DNA of 64,000 nt from Diphasiastrum complanatum (lineage: Eukaryota > Streptophyta > Lycopodiopsida > Lycopodiales > Lycopodiaceae): contig CM055103.1 in assembly GCA_029204225.1 (NCBI GenBank), forward strand, positions 47,666,458-47,730,457, written 5' to 3'. Position numbers and translations under genes: made by a program. Positions within the stretch are counted from its first letter, which is position 1. Every line of letters begins with the position of its first letter. Positions 48,721 through 61,695 of this stretch are shown here, one piece after another. The notes under the pieces were generated by a model. That model saw nothing but the letters and a program-made list of their open reading frames with translations. It had not been told where the DNA came from and searched no databases.

Positions 48721-51200
48721 TTATGAAAATATAATCAGTCAATTACTATTGCTATTTACCCTTTCATATTTGACAACCAAATTGTTGACATTATCATAAG
48801 TTGTTATGTTATTTTTTGAGGTATATTAGTTGTGGTTGCTCATCTACCTTTTGGTTGCAGTTTCAGTATGAATTTTTCTATGCTTGCCTTGAGTGGGCAT
48901 TATAGCCTCTTTGTTTTTGTACATCATTCATACTAGCTGAAACTTTTATCCTTTCAAGAGAAAATAAGGGATAACAAAGCAAGCTTAGAGTGAAATATAT
49001 GCAATATTTATGTGAAAAATAAAAAAATACATTGTAGATTAGATCTCGTAATTCATAAGAATGATGATGTGTGATTTCAGTAGAAGGAAATCAAATCTAG
49101 TCCATATTAAGGGTTTGAGAACAACATTTTGATCCATGATGGTGAAACTTAGTAAAGCAATTTATTGGGTAGCACTTATAAGGGGTTTAAATGTAGTGTT
49201 TAATCACTACAATCTTGCTATGTGACAAGTGTATTTTGATTGTGTGAGTAGCAAGTAGAGAAAATCAAGATGGCTTCACAAGTAAAGTCTTCAAGAATGT
49301 ATGATCCATGAAGGTGAAACTTAGTAAAATTGATTATTAGCTTCTACTGATGATATGTAGTGTTCAAATAATATAGCATGAAACATTACATAATATACAT
49401 GGTACTTGGTACTTTGAAGATTATCCTCTACCTTTGGCAAAATTGTAAAAAATGTTGAGTCAATAGTTGGCTTGAAGGGGCATAAGTACTCTAATAAATC
49501 TATAGACTAACTTATAGATGAGAAAATGTTTTGATGACTACGTAAATATCTAAACTAACTTGGAAATCAGTCTCAAGGTAGTATTTTTATTCATCTTGTG
49601 CTTGACCTTTTGATAACGTAACAACCAACTAACTCTTCAAATTCATGGGACATTGGTCTCTACATTGCTTTCTTGACTTGAACATTGTTTGGTAGTTGCA
49701 ATTGTCACATGAACTAGGTTGTTTGTGTCAAATAATTTCGAACGTAGCGAGTGGTATCTTTCAAAGTACTTATTTCAAAGTCGTAGATGTGGCAATGTCT
49801 TGCAAAATGTCTAAAGTTTTATTCCCTAGTCTTTGTCACTTATGTGCATCACTCCTTGTTGAACACTTGAGAACTTAGCTTAAGTGTGATGAGAGAAATT
49901 ATGGTGGGGCCCAACTTGGTTTGCCATTTAGTCTAGATACACGAGCTCATAATTTGTTTTGTTATGTGAGATATCTACAAGGTACATTGTCCTCAATCAA
50001 GCTAAAAGCCAAGTTTGGAGCACACAGGCTCCATATATCTCCTTTCTATCGTAAGCTTGACTTGAGCTTGGGAGTCATCATAGGTAGAGTAACGACTCTA
50101 ATCCAACTCGCTACCGAGGGAGACACTCAAAAAGATGGAAGCCCTTACAATCACTGTTTATTGTAGATTACGTTGAAAATTTTTAGAAGGTGACCATACA
50201 ATATTGGATAAGAAATTTTCTTTTCCATTTGACATTTTTGAATGCTTTATACACTCCATTCATGCTTCCATGTCAGGATGAATGCACAATGTATATGATG
50301 CAATAGAACACTTGATTGCAACAACATTCAAAATATGTCAAAAGACTTGTACAAGTGAATGCTAAATCTACATGCAAAGCAACAAAAACCACGGTTGTGA
50401 CTATACTATTTTGAAATGTAGAATGTCTCTCAAGGTAGTATCTCACTCATCCCATTTGTATTCAAGTTTCTCAATTCCCCCTTGAAGTGCAATATGTTTT
50501 ACAAATATAATGTGGCTTGCTAGTATAAGAGGTTTGAGAAATGAATTTTATGTGAGGGAGTAGATCAAGGTGTTGGAATACTAAAGAGTAGCATCACTCT
50601 TTTGCATTGCACATCCAAGAACAACAATGCTTGTTGGCATGAGAAGTGTGAGACGTTAATTTCATGTGAGGGAGTAAATCAACATTTTGGAAAACCAACT
50701 ACCTCACTCTTTAGCATGCACACACGGAAGGGAAGAAACTTGACGTCACCCTGAGGCCTAAACCGTAAAGTCCACCGAAAATTTTCAATTTGCATAAAGA
50801 GAAAAAAAATATAGTGATTCCCCCCTCCTCCCAAAATACCAAAAAATCTATACCCCCTTAGAATATAAATTCTTCATTAAGCACAAGGGCAGCCAACCCG
50901 ATATTTTTTGGGGTATGACAAAAGACGGTAACCCCTCTGGTTTAGTGGTACGCTAGGAATCCTAATCTCTTTACCGTTGGATATTTCATAGAGCATTCAG
51001 ATTTTGCCGCGTGTCAGTATCCAGAGGTATTAAGCTACATTTTTGACGCGTGGCTAGCATCCAAGTGGGCTGGGTGAATGACACCATCGAAGACCGAGGT
51101 ATAGGGCAACGGGTCCAGCCGGTGGCAACGTTGGGAATAGGAGAGGCCACCGGTGGAAGGCGGTGAGATGCGCGGAGCTGAGGAGGGACACCGGTAGCGC
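48721..51200. other. Intergenic DNA upstream of the ARID-HMG gene; repeats only
   Basis: Two diverged direct repeats are seen. TGATCCATGAWGGTGAAACTTAGTAAA occurs near 49130 and 49301, and a block with ATGTGAGGGAGTA.ATCAA occurs near 50548 and 50667, each followed by a CACTCTTT.GCAT word. No protein or RNA gene is recognised. A stretch near 50930-50960 resembles part of a tRNA D-arm but lacks a B box. Confidence 0.45.
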
Positions 51201-51250
51201 CGGTGGTACTTGGTAGTCTCTGCATTTTTGGTGCTTTCTTCTTCCTGCAA

Positions 51251-51336
51251 CAGCAGCAGCAGCAGCAGCTGCGAGAGAGAGAGAGAGAGCGAGAGAGAGA
51301 GAAAAAGAGAGAAAGAGAGAGAAAGAGAGAGAGCGA
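51251..51336 (+). repeat. CAG and GA microsatellites just upstream of the ARID-HMG start codon
   Basis: About six CAG units (51251-51269) are followed by about 64 bp of GA with interruptions. They probably lie in the 5' UTR. The frame of the downstream ATG stays open through them back to an ATG at 51203, so an N-terminal extension with a Gln run and an Arg-Glu run is possible. Confidence 0.9.
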
Positions 51337-51343
51337 GGTAGCT

Positions 51344-54300
51344 ATGGCGGACGATCCTCCTCCCTCGGCAGCAGCGCAAGCTCCCATTCCTCCCCCCTTC
51401 ATCGCCTTCCCCTTCCCTCAGATGCGACCCCCCCCTTTCTGGCAAATGCAGGATCATCATACCCAGTTTTTCGGACTCAGAACTCTCCCTCCCACAGTCC
51501 AATTCGCTCTGCCGGATCTGCATTCCCATGCTCAGCTTCACCACTTTCCTCTGCCTTTTGTTGCAATGCAAAGCGGGGATGGCAGAGCCGCTGTTGCTCC
51601 CCGGCCATCTCCTGTAGCAGCTACACACTTTGCCACTCGCAATTTTCCTCCTCATCCCGGGGATCGTCTGCCTCCTCTGGCATATTCGTCTGTTTCCGCT
51701 TTTAGCTCTCACAATCCTGCTGCGGGACTGCAGCTTTGCACTGAGAGTCCTCCTGAGAGTTCTCTGCTGGATCCGCAGACTTCTTCCCCGCCCCCTCAAA
51801 GCTCCAGACAAGCCATTGCGAAGGAGCTTCCTAGAGTGGATCAGATAGCGCAGAAAGAGCAGGAGTATTCTGGAGCTTTTCGGGCAGCAGCGCCAGTGGC
51901 TCGGAGGCAGAATGTACACCAGGCAGTGTACCCGCCTCCCCTAGCAAGCCACCAGGATGTGGTAGCGCACAGGCAGCTGTTCTATGACACACTCTCAAAA
52001 TTGCACGCTTTCTTGGGGATCCAGTCGCAGTGAGTTTTCCCTACGAGTCTCTGAAGATTTTAGAAAATTGATGAAATGTGTGTTCAGCAGTCATAGTTTT
52101 GGAGACATTTTTTTTCCTGGCAATATATGTGGTCGTGATGGTTTTTGAAACGTTTGCTGTGCGTGATCTCTTTGGCCTCTTTGACAAAAGCTTATGTCTT
52201 TCACTCTTCCTGCTCTTGTTCTGCGTTACGTGCTTTGCAAAATTACTGTACAGATTTCAAAGTATTGAGCATATTGTGAAGTATCTGGTTTAAGCTAGCT
52301 GTTTTTTTTAAAGTTGTAGGAAACTATTATAGGATGGTGGGGAACATCGTTCATGAGCCCAAGCAACTGATCTTTTCTGAGTGATGAAGTACCCCTTCAA
52401 GCAATTAAAAAACATTGAAAAGCTTTTGTGGTTCTGAGAAGGTTTGAAAACCAAAAAAAAAAAGTTCCTCGTAGATGTGTTTTAAGGGATGGAACTTCCC
52501 AGCCGGTGGAGTCTCACTATAAATTGATCTCTAAAATTCAAATTTGTTGTTACAGATTACCTCTGGTTGTCATGGTTAGTCTTTATGAAGTTGAGTGGGT
52601 TTTATTTTCTGAGAATCAAGGTATTTGAATCAGGAGGTCGTTTTTTTTCTTAGTGCTACTTTTCACTTGCTCTGAATGTTCAAATTTTTTAAGTTGTGAG
52701 ATCCCAGAGTATTGTTCTCTGGATTCAAGAGGGCCTTCACAAGCAAAGCTATCTATTTGTAGAAAAAGAATAAGGCGTTGATGAAATCAATGATCTTTCA
52801 GATTTTTGTACTTAGCCTGCATGAAAATGATCCAACTGTTAGGTAGGCTCATAGGTTCACCTTGGAGATTAATGTAGCTTTGTGATGGAGGATCATTGCT
52901 AACGTGCGTGATAGTGGGAAGGTAAAAGCCTGCGATGTGCTAAATCAGTGTGCAGACAAACTTTTATTCAGTTAAATAGTTGAGCATGGTCATGCCATGA
53001 CGATGCTGAGAAATAAAAGAAATGTTCTGATTGAGCTTCAAACAGATGAAACGGTGATAATCGTCACATTTCTTATGTCAACAAGCTCAAGGCTCGTTTG
53101 TATAGACCTACAGATTGTTGTGGGCCCACAACTCACAAGTCTCACCATCGATATTGAGAAATGGAACTTTACTGTGACTTCAAATATAATGATCATTCAA
53201 ATTGTGGTAGTAAGTGCGACAGTGATGACATTGAGGATCAATGTGATTACAACGATGATTATTAATCTATGGAAATCAATCTAGCGATGACGGTGATCAT
53301 AACTAGGAGGATAAGATGATAATAATTACAAAAATTAAAATGAGCCAGACGATAATGGTTGGTTTGTTGATGAAGCAATGAGTAACTGTACCAGCAAGGC
53401 CAATATCAATTTTAGTATGGTAAGCATCACTTGTATGATTATGCAGTTCAAGCAAGCTATATTGAGGAAGTATGTGGGCAACATGGAGCAGTTTAGGTGG
53501 TTCATGATAAACTTAATGAAGAACAACATCATAAGGCTGAAGAGCTACAACTCAAACACCATATTAGCGACAATGAAGATTGTGGTGATGATTTTGAAGC
53601 TTGTGAGTAGTTACATGGAGCTTATGATGAGTTTAATGAAAAAGAAGAAAACGATAATGATTAACAAATTTCTCTCAGTGGTACGATAGTATGTGTCAAA
53701 GCAATTCAACAGCAGGGTGCTGCAGTTGAAATATGTGTTTCTCCGCAAGTGCGTTTCATTCTAACCAAAGGTTCTAAAGAGGGTGGGAATACCATTTTCA
53801 GAAGCCAAGTGACCACTGTTGAATCCTATCTAGGAACGAATGAACATCTACGAGCCAAAGTTCAAGGAGATTCTAGTGCTATTCCTTGTGAGGAAGGAAA
53901 ATATTTTAATTCTCATGAGGGTATACTTAGGAAAAAGATTCCATGAACTGAGTTCCATGATTTCTGCTGACATTAAGCTTTGCTTCTATTTTCTTGTTCA
54001 GATTAGGGTAAAATCACATTATCAGCATCCTATTTATTAAGACAAGCTTTTGATTGGTGGAAAGAAGTACTGAGTTATCATGAGACTATACCTCAATCAT
54101 GAAATGATTTTAAGGAGTTGTGTATCAAAGTTTTAATGAATTTTTATATAACATTCTATGGTCTTTTTATCAAGTTCGTATAAACAATGATAGATTTCTT
54201 TACTTTGTCACTGTATTTAATGCATGTTTTTAGTACGACATGGCTATTCTGTAGAACAACTAAATTAGCTTTCCTTTGGTAGTGCAACACAAAAGTTCAC

Positions 54301-57300
54301 TTCTTATTGTAAGGTATTATAATTATGAACAATTTTGGCTGACCCTCATACTTCCATATTTTTGTAAAGAATTTGATGATGAGATAATGCTTAGAGCAAA
54401 ATCCTTAATCTAATTCAACGATTCAAAAATTAAAAAGGCTACTAGTTTTGTTTCAGTATCATTCAGTAACAAGCTAGTATACATTATGGTATCAAATGAT
54501 AGCAAATTAAGCTCCATGTTGTTTCTTTTAGTTTCTTGTTGTTGTAGTTTTGTGCTTAGCTTTACATTTCATTTTATGTATTTTGTAAAAATAGAAGCTA
54601 TTATGATTTTGCAATCCTTGAACTTTGGGTCACCCACAAATGATTATTTTTATTCTGGTCTTGTTAAAGTTAAAGTTTTCCATACATCTCTGCTATCTTT
54701 CCCGTTGCACACAACCTTTCAGAATTGTTATTGGAAGAGATTTTGGAATCTATGCATTAGCAGTAAAAAAAAATAATTTATTTGAAGTTTGAAGCTTGTG
54801 ACAAATTTAAGCTTGTTGTCTGAAGATAGATTTGCTTGCAGAGTGCCTCACATAGGAGGTAAGGACTTGGATTTGCATGCGCTATACCGTGAAGTGACTC
54901 AATATGGTGGCCTTAAGCAGGTGATGAATTCACGGTTTTTCACATTTTTCCCAGCTGTATGTATTCTGTTGCTACTTTTGAAGTTTTTAACAACTCTAAC
55001 ACAGAAGATACTGACCTGCTTTCATAAAATTCGATTTGAGTATATCAGAGATGATTGTTTCTTTGAGATGGCCAGTCGCAAACGAGGTTACATGAGACAC
55101 AGCAGCACTACTCAACAAACCTAAGCAAATCATCGAATTACAAACTGAGAATAAGCCATCCACTACTCCCTTTGACGATGCACGAATCTGCATTCCCATG
55201 GTCCATTTGTAACTGTTTGGCAACTTGGAGCACCTTATGCATAAAACATAACTAAGGATAGCAATTTTTGCTTTAAAGTTAGGAGTCTAGTTTTTCATAT
55301 TAACCAGATTCTTCCATATTTTTGATTTTTTTCTCTCTTTGTACAATTCTGCTGCTGTTGTTATGGCTTGTAAACCCAACTTAGCCTTCACAATTAATAT
55401 GAAGATAATTACCTTGAGATAAAAACCAGAGAAGCAAATGCTTTCTCCATGAACGAAGACTGGAAGAGCTGGAACTCCTAAGCATGTAAGCAATCAATCA
55501 AAGACTGGAGGGCTGATGCTAAAAATAGAACAATTTCAGAGAGAAAGGTGCAAGAATCAACTCAGAACATTCCTGAGTTTCACAAACACATGAGGAAAAA
55601 ATACAAGCCTCTACAACTTCAACCAAATAAATGTCTAAATGTCTGAACTCTTCCAAGCTGGTTAAAGTGTTGGACATATAGCACAAATTTATGAGACATT
55701 TGGAAACCATTCAAGCATGGGTTGTTGTATCAATGCAGGCAAGGTCAGACATAAAATACTTCAGGTACTGGGATAAGTTGATCTTGATTTGATGCTTGCT
55801 TAGATAAGTCTGTATGAAGGTTTCAAAATACCTGCAGTTCACTATTGCATCATGTCCATCAGTCAGAATGATATGATTATGTAAGTAATTCAGGCCCTAT
55901 TCAGATCTGTTGCATTTTCTATATTATTTTTTTGCCAGCTGGTTTGTTCAATACTTTCTATCTGTTGTGGTACATTTTACCCACCAACTACCTCCTCGAG
56001 GTCTAGTTTTATCGAGCAAGTGGACGTATTGATATGCGATAATCCTTAACATTTCTATGAGGAAATAGGGGCTTTCATTTGTGTGGCTTTGCTCTTTAGT
56101 GCTAGTATTCATTCTAGCTGAGTCTTCCCTCAGCTCTGGAGAAGTAATAGAACTTTAGTACATTGACCTTTGTAAATGTAACAGCCTGCTGCGTGGCAGA
56201 GCTGTTGATCTTAAGTTGACTACGCTCTGGGAAAACTACATGAGTCCGAAACATGTGGTTGGTTCATTTCCTTGGAGGACTACTTGATATTGCCATCTTC
56301 AGAAATATTTGGCAGTTTTCACATTCATAGTCACATATGGGCTCGAGACCAAGAGAACTCTTTGGGCATTTGTTTCCTTCAAATGAAATGCATGGCATTT
56401 TCTTTGGCTGTGAGCCTTTGAACCACTTTTGATTAGCCAATGTGGACGTATGTTTGTGCATTTGACCTACTCTTACTCTCAGGCGCCTAGAAAGTGAGTT
56501 GACAGCATTTGGTCCATGCTGTGATGGAGTTTAGGTTTCGAGACTTTTTGGGTGAACAAAATCATTTTTCCTTCGTTATGCTGGGTACTATCTTTGATGT
56601 AACTTTGATACATAGATGATAGAAGTAGTAGAAACTCAGCATGTTGGCTGGTATGAAAATGTATAGAAATCAATGTGAATGTTTCCTCTGACAATCCTAG
56701 GCTTGACATGGATATTTTTTTCTGCCGTATAAGCTAACACACAATTCTCATTTGAGATCTTCGTCTGAGTTGCAGCCAGCTGGTTTGTTCTGATAATTTC
56801 TATCTTCAGCGGTGCTTCTTTCCCACCAACTACCTTCTCCAAGTTTAGTTTCGATTAAGCTAGTTGAAGTGATGATATGTAAAATCACTTACGAAGTAGG
56901 GGCTTTTATTAGCTTTGCTCTCTGGCGCCAGCCTCCATGGGCCAGTCTTTCTGTCATCCTTGAAGAAGTGAGAAACTCAGCGTGTTAGTCCTTGTGTAAA
57001 TTTTATGGAAGCTGATCTGGATGTATCTTTATGTGTGTGATTTGCACCTACTCTTGAAATTGACATGAGTCGAAATGCTGTGGTAGTGGTCAAATGCTAT
57101 CTATGCATAATCTAGTCGAAATAATTTGATATTTTTTGGGTGGATTCCATAAGTTTTGGCTAAAAAACTGAAAATTAATATCTATCAACTCAGTCTGTTT
57201 GTAGAGAATAAGCTGCATTCTATATGCATGGAATGATCAATTGAGGCACAGAAATGCTCAGGATGGGCTTCTATGGTGTAGATGAATTACGATTTAATGT

Positions 57301-59494
57301 TTTTTGGTGTTTTTGTACGTATGTCATTGTGTTGCTGAAGGTTCTATACCTGGTGGGGGTTGAGAACTAGCACTATTATCTACTTTCGAGATTGTCAAGG
57401 CATAGACTTATTGAATGGAGTACGAGAGTCTAATACCATAAAAAAAAAGAGTCATCTATTGACGTCTCTCACTGTTTGGTGTTTATCCAAATAGTGGTCG
57501 TGGATCTCTGTGTGAAATACACCACCTCGAACACAAGGCTAGTGATTATATGCTTCTATTGAATCAAAGGTTGTAAAATAGGTTTGAAAGGATTCTCTTC
57601 TTTTGAAATGGAGAACCCAGAACACCAGATCCATAGACATACAAAATATTTTGTTGTAGTTATCAAATGGAACTTGGAATATTTTACACAATATCTCGTT
57701 CACTGAGCTTGTAGATTGTGCTAATTCTGTCCAGTGTATGGCATATAGGTAGTTTTTTATTAATTCAAATGGACCAAGATGTTGATTGATGTAACTTGTA
57801 AGTTAATCAGAAGTTTTTGAATCTAGTATAATGAGGTTGGTAGACCTAAGAGGGAAAGGATGCAGACGTTTTTATGAGTCAAACTTATCCTCTCTACCAT
57901 GACAGGTTATCAAGTTTAACAAGTGGAAGGACATCATTGCAGCCTTGGAACTTCCCGCACAAGTCTCAAGTCCCTCATTTTTTCTTCGGAAGCACTACAT
58001 CAATCTGTTGCACCATTATGAGCAAGTGTACTATCTCAGAGTTCAAGGACATTTTGTTCCACCCCCAGGTTCGTTTTAAGGATCTCAAGAACAGTTGGCA
58101 CTTTTAGATATATTGCAGACTTGAGATTACCTTAAAGCTGGAATGCTATATGATTAGAGATGTTAAATATTGCAGAAATGTATCTGAGAACCATTTTTCT
58201 TGTCTTGCCTGTTGCAGCTCCTTTACCTGCACCATGCTCTGTTTCCACACCCCGAATTCAAGACATTTCCAAACATGCAACAGGAGAGGACCCAAAGCCA
58301 GCCAAAAGGAGGAGAAGGAAAAAATTCAAAACCATCGAAATGCTTGAAGGTTTCTGGCTTCCTGTTGTGCATATGGGAGCTTTTGCATTTGAGTAAATCC
58401 AATTTATCTATTTTCATGATTATCTCTGAACTGTCTGCAGATGATCCTGGACAATCGGTTGGGCGGAATGTTACTGGAGCAATTGAAGGAAAATTTGAGC
58501 ATGGGTATTTGGTGACTGTTGTGGTTGGCACAGAGAAAATGAGGGGCGTTTTATATCATGTACCTCCTGGAAATGATACTCCACAGTTTGCAGCTCTGCC
58601 TGAGCTACTGAACAAACTTGGCTCACCACAGAATGCTTTGGATCTGCAAGTTGGAATGCGTCGTAGGAGAAGTAAAAATGGCAATTATTTGAAGAGGGAT
58701 CCAAATGCGCCAAGATCAAGTAGGAGTGGCTACAACTTCTTTTTTGCGGAGCAACGTACCAGACTGAAAGATTATCATCCGGAAAAACACACAGATGTTA
58801 CTAAGATAATCGGGGAGCTTTGGCACAGCTTAACACCAGAAGAACGAATGGTAAGACGATGGAACATAGTGAGTTGCACTCGATATTTTATGACTTTATC
58901 ATTCCCTTAATCATTTCATTAACCTCTCAATTTTTTTCAAAGTGGATCAATGGGCTAACATTTTGGCTTTATTTCTTGCAGCCCTACTTACAAAGAGGAC
59001 AAACAGATAAAGAGCGTTACAGGCAGGCAAAAACAGAATATCAAGAGAAGTTAAAGATGCAGATTGAACTTAGAGATGACAACGCTATTCAAGTTCATTC
59101 AGAATCATTAGATGATCGTGGGCACTGCCCAGAGCAGTTGGAGCAAAGCGGTGTCAATGAATCTGGGGATGCGAATGACAGTGATCATGACTATCATGTG
59201 TCCTTAGATGCAGATTTGGATATAGGTGCATTCAACTTGTCTCAAGAGCAAGGTCTTCGAACACAGATGTTTGGAGATTATGTGCCTGAAGTTGACACAG
59301 AACACAGCCAAGGGTATCATATTTCAGAACATAGAGATCAAGAACAGAGGGTATATGCTGCTCAACCAGCGGACAACGAAGAGGAAGAAGATGAAGAGGA
59401 AGATGATGATGATGATGGCGATGAGGATGAAGATGATGGCAATGATGCCCAGGAAGATGGGCAATATGCTTCAGTAGAGGCAAGTGATTTTTAG
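51344..59494 (+). CDS. HMGB15-like: ARID and HMG-box DNA-binding protein, HMGB9/10/15 family, six coding exons
   Basis: Coding exons 51344-52029, 54842-54920, 57906-58068, 58218-58349, 58441-58850 and 58982-59494 (TAG), all with GT-AG introns, give about 660 residues in one frame. Residues 1-195 are Pro/Ala/Gln-rich and look disordered. The ARID follows at about 203-305: LFYDTLSKLHAFLG, VPHIGGKDLDLHALYREVT, YGGLKQVI, FFLRKHYINLLHHYEQVYY. A basic KRRRRKKFK segment (near 342) could be a nuclear signal. The HMG box is at about 437-515: KRDPNAPRSSRSGYNFFFAE, DVTKIIGELWHSLTPEER, DKERYRQAKTEYQEKLK. The tail is Asp/Glu-rich. ARID plus HMG in one chain is the plant HMGB9/10/11/15 family, nuclear proteins that bind AT-rich DNA and bend it; Arabidopsis HMGB15 acts in pollen. 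The protein is longer than Arabidopsis HMGB15 because of its N-terminus and acidic tail. ATG 51344 (MADDPPP) is preferred over the in-frame 51203 ATG, which would add a low-complexity leader. Confidence 0.93.
52990..54190 (+). mobile_element. Ty3/Gypsy-type gag remnant in intron 1 of the ARID-HMG gene
   Basis: At about 54020-54130 the frame reads TLSASYLLRQAFDWWKEVLS and then NDFKELCIKVL, matching the L.G.A..WW..........W..F......F core of plant retrotransposon gag. Upstream (53160-53690) there is acidic coding-like sequence (CDSDDIEDQCDYNDDY; LNEEQHHKAEELQLKHHISD) broken by stops. No pol domain and no LTR edges were found. The extent is uncertain; the WW core is the only solid part. Confidence 0.55.
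55930..57070. repeat. Pair of diverged direct repeats in intron 2 of the ARID-HMG gene
   Basis: CAGCTGGTTTGTTC opens a block at 55937 and again at 56777. Both continue with TTTCTATCT..., CCCACCAACTACCT, a GATATG word and then AGGGGCTTT..TT with CTTTGCTCT. A third shared stretch, GAGAAACTCAGC.TGTT, is near 56629 and 56971. Each block is roughly 250-300 bp. No open frame. Confidence 0.75.
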
Positions 59495-60880
59495 CACAAT
59501 ACCCATTAATTGCAGAAAAGGTTGAATTTCCCCATGAGCTTGTGTCTCATGTCTCAAAATGCAGTGACCATCTCTTCCAAATACATTTCAAGAGAAATGA
59601 AAGCTAGAAACCAACCACAGACATGGACCAATGATTCCCTGAAAAATTCCAGTCTTCCGACGGCGATAAACCGCAGTCAAGGTATTGATGTTTGAAATTC
59701 ATGTATTCACAGTTCAGAAATAGTGAATTGAGCATGCCAGGGCACGTTTGGCATCTCTCAGTGCAGCAGTCAAGGAGCAAAAACCAGCTGTAGTTTGCAA
59801 ACCTATTTCTCAAGGGACTTCCATAATAAAAAGCTTTTTTTAGTTCTGATGCATGCTCACATGTAACAATTGCACTTCAATGACCTTAGGTTCACTTTCA
59901 TTATGCTAGTGTATATTACGCCTTTCTGGCCTGATTGTTTACGGAAAACCTTTTTATGGAATCATTGTCTTACTAAGGCTAGGTGCATGACAAGATCAAC
60001 AATTGTGCTTCTTCCAGCTTGAAGCAATGTTACCATTCATATTCCAGTACGGAAATACTGGTTGATTAACTTGTTCCTTGGTCGTGCTTTGTTCTTGGAT
60101 CAATGGTCAATATGTTCTGAGCAATCATGCTCTTGTTTCAGTTTTAAAATGACATTATATGCTTAATTTAACTCATTTGCTGTTTTGGCATTTTATAAGG
60201 AGATTCATGATATGCTGTTGAGGGAAAATATGAATCTACTATTCTAGATCAGAAAGATTCTATTGAGTCAACTCTGAGTTACTAGTGATAGATGATATGT
60301 ACTGCAATCTAATTCCTGAGGATTCATATTTGTGTATGGTTATGTATCGCTCTTACCTACTGATGTTACCCCACTAGGGAAAACATCCAGAAGAGTCCAA
60401 GTATGCATTTTGAGGGGGATGCTGCAAAAATTTTCATTGTGTGTATATGATCATTTCCTTTGGTCCCAATTGGCTGCAGACTAATCACAAAGAAGCACTT
60501 TTGCTCTGTCTGAATGGAGCTATTATAAACAAGGTTGTTGTGGCATACCACAAAGGCCTTGCTAGAGAGGGGGGCACTTTAGGCCTTTTGTGAATGTTTG
60601 GAAGGGAGATAACATAAAGTAAAGACTGGACAAAACGTAATCAGTCAATCTGCAAGGCACATGTGTCTTATAAATATGTTGTAGCTGTTGCCATTTTCTT
60701 TCCTCACGTCAAGGCCTAAAGTTTGACTACAAATTGTCTGGGTAAGGACATGACAAGATAAAAAAGAGGACAGCTGAGAAAATATTATTTGATTTTATGA
60801 ACGCAATTGATACATGTTCTTTGAAGTGGATGATTGTAGCATGTATTGATCATCGCAATTTGATATTATATCAAGTTTTG
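59495..60880. other. 3' flank of the ARID-HMG gene; no gene recognised
   Basis: The first several hundred bases are likely 3' UTR. No convincing exon, RNA gene or transposon motif was found. Confidence 0.4.
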
Positions 60881-60899
60881 GTGTTGGTTTAATGTTAGT

Positions 60900-61695
60900 C
60901 TAATTTAATGTATAAAAGATTGAATGTAGATTAATGAATCCGACTAATGACATTGTAGTGGTTGGTGTTGTTTAATAGTGTTTTACAGTTTGAGGTTGGT
61001 GTGGTTAAATAGTGTTTTACACTATCAAACTACAATGTTATGTAATACAAGTATAAATTGCATTTTGTCATAAAAGTGTGCTGGAGAGTGATTATATTAG
61101 TATATGTAAGTTGATCGAGAGTTGCACAATGACTATTGTAGTCTGTCCATATGTGGACAAGTTGTGGACTGTGAAGCTGTTAAACATTGTTCACCATTTA
61201 ATAGCAACAATAGTTTTTCAAGAAGGTAATTGATTGTTGCATTCATAAACATAACAGCGAGACTGCAGAATCTACTCAATATAAATAGCATTTAAAACAA
61301 AACAGTTGTACAAATTGAACTCTCTACATTTTTTTTGTATCACTTTTGTGAATTGAAGCCTGTTCAACATCGTTGACGACAACTTAATAGATTAAGTAGT
61401 AACACTGTTAAGTGGGGAACCTTCAGCTCAAATCATTAAAAAAAAACGATTGTTGCAACAGCATTGGCATCAATAACGACTTCATCTCTTGAGTAGTGAG
61501 GGTGTTAAGTGGAAAAACTTCAGCCCAAATCAATCAAGACTGAATGTCGCTTCTTCAGTTGGTCATTTATTTATTTATCTCTATTTTAAATTATAGATTT
61601 TTGAATTTATAACCAAAAGTTTAGGTCTTTGCTAACAATTCTCACACTTCAAATCTTTGTATTTTTGAAATTTCACTATGGTATTCATAGCTTGG
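60900..61695 (+). mobile_element. Possible Copia LTR with decayed primer site
   Basis: TATGGTATTCATAGCTTGG at about 61677-61695 resembles the Copia primer site TGGTATCAGAGC with two changes. Upstream there is a TATAAATAG-type box near 61280 and short repeated words (TAGTGTTTTACA twice, near 60977 and 61012). The left edge is not defined, and no second LTR is in the window, so this is an inference supported mainly by the nearby RT fragment. Confidence 0.35.

Noticed and set aside
50925-50975. tRNA-like stretch containing TGGTTTAGTGGTA
   Set aside because: A-box-like only; no B box (GGTTCGANTCC) and no cloverleaf could be folded.
51035-51919. 294-codon minus-strand open frame opposite the first ARID-HMG exon
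   Set aside because: It mirrors the Pro-rich and GA-repeat exon on the other strand; low-complexity shadow.
59466-59516. Possible GC-AG intron just before the ARID-HMG stop (GAG/GCAAGT to TTGCAG)
   Set aside because: The intron would be only about 35 bp, too short for plant splicing.
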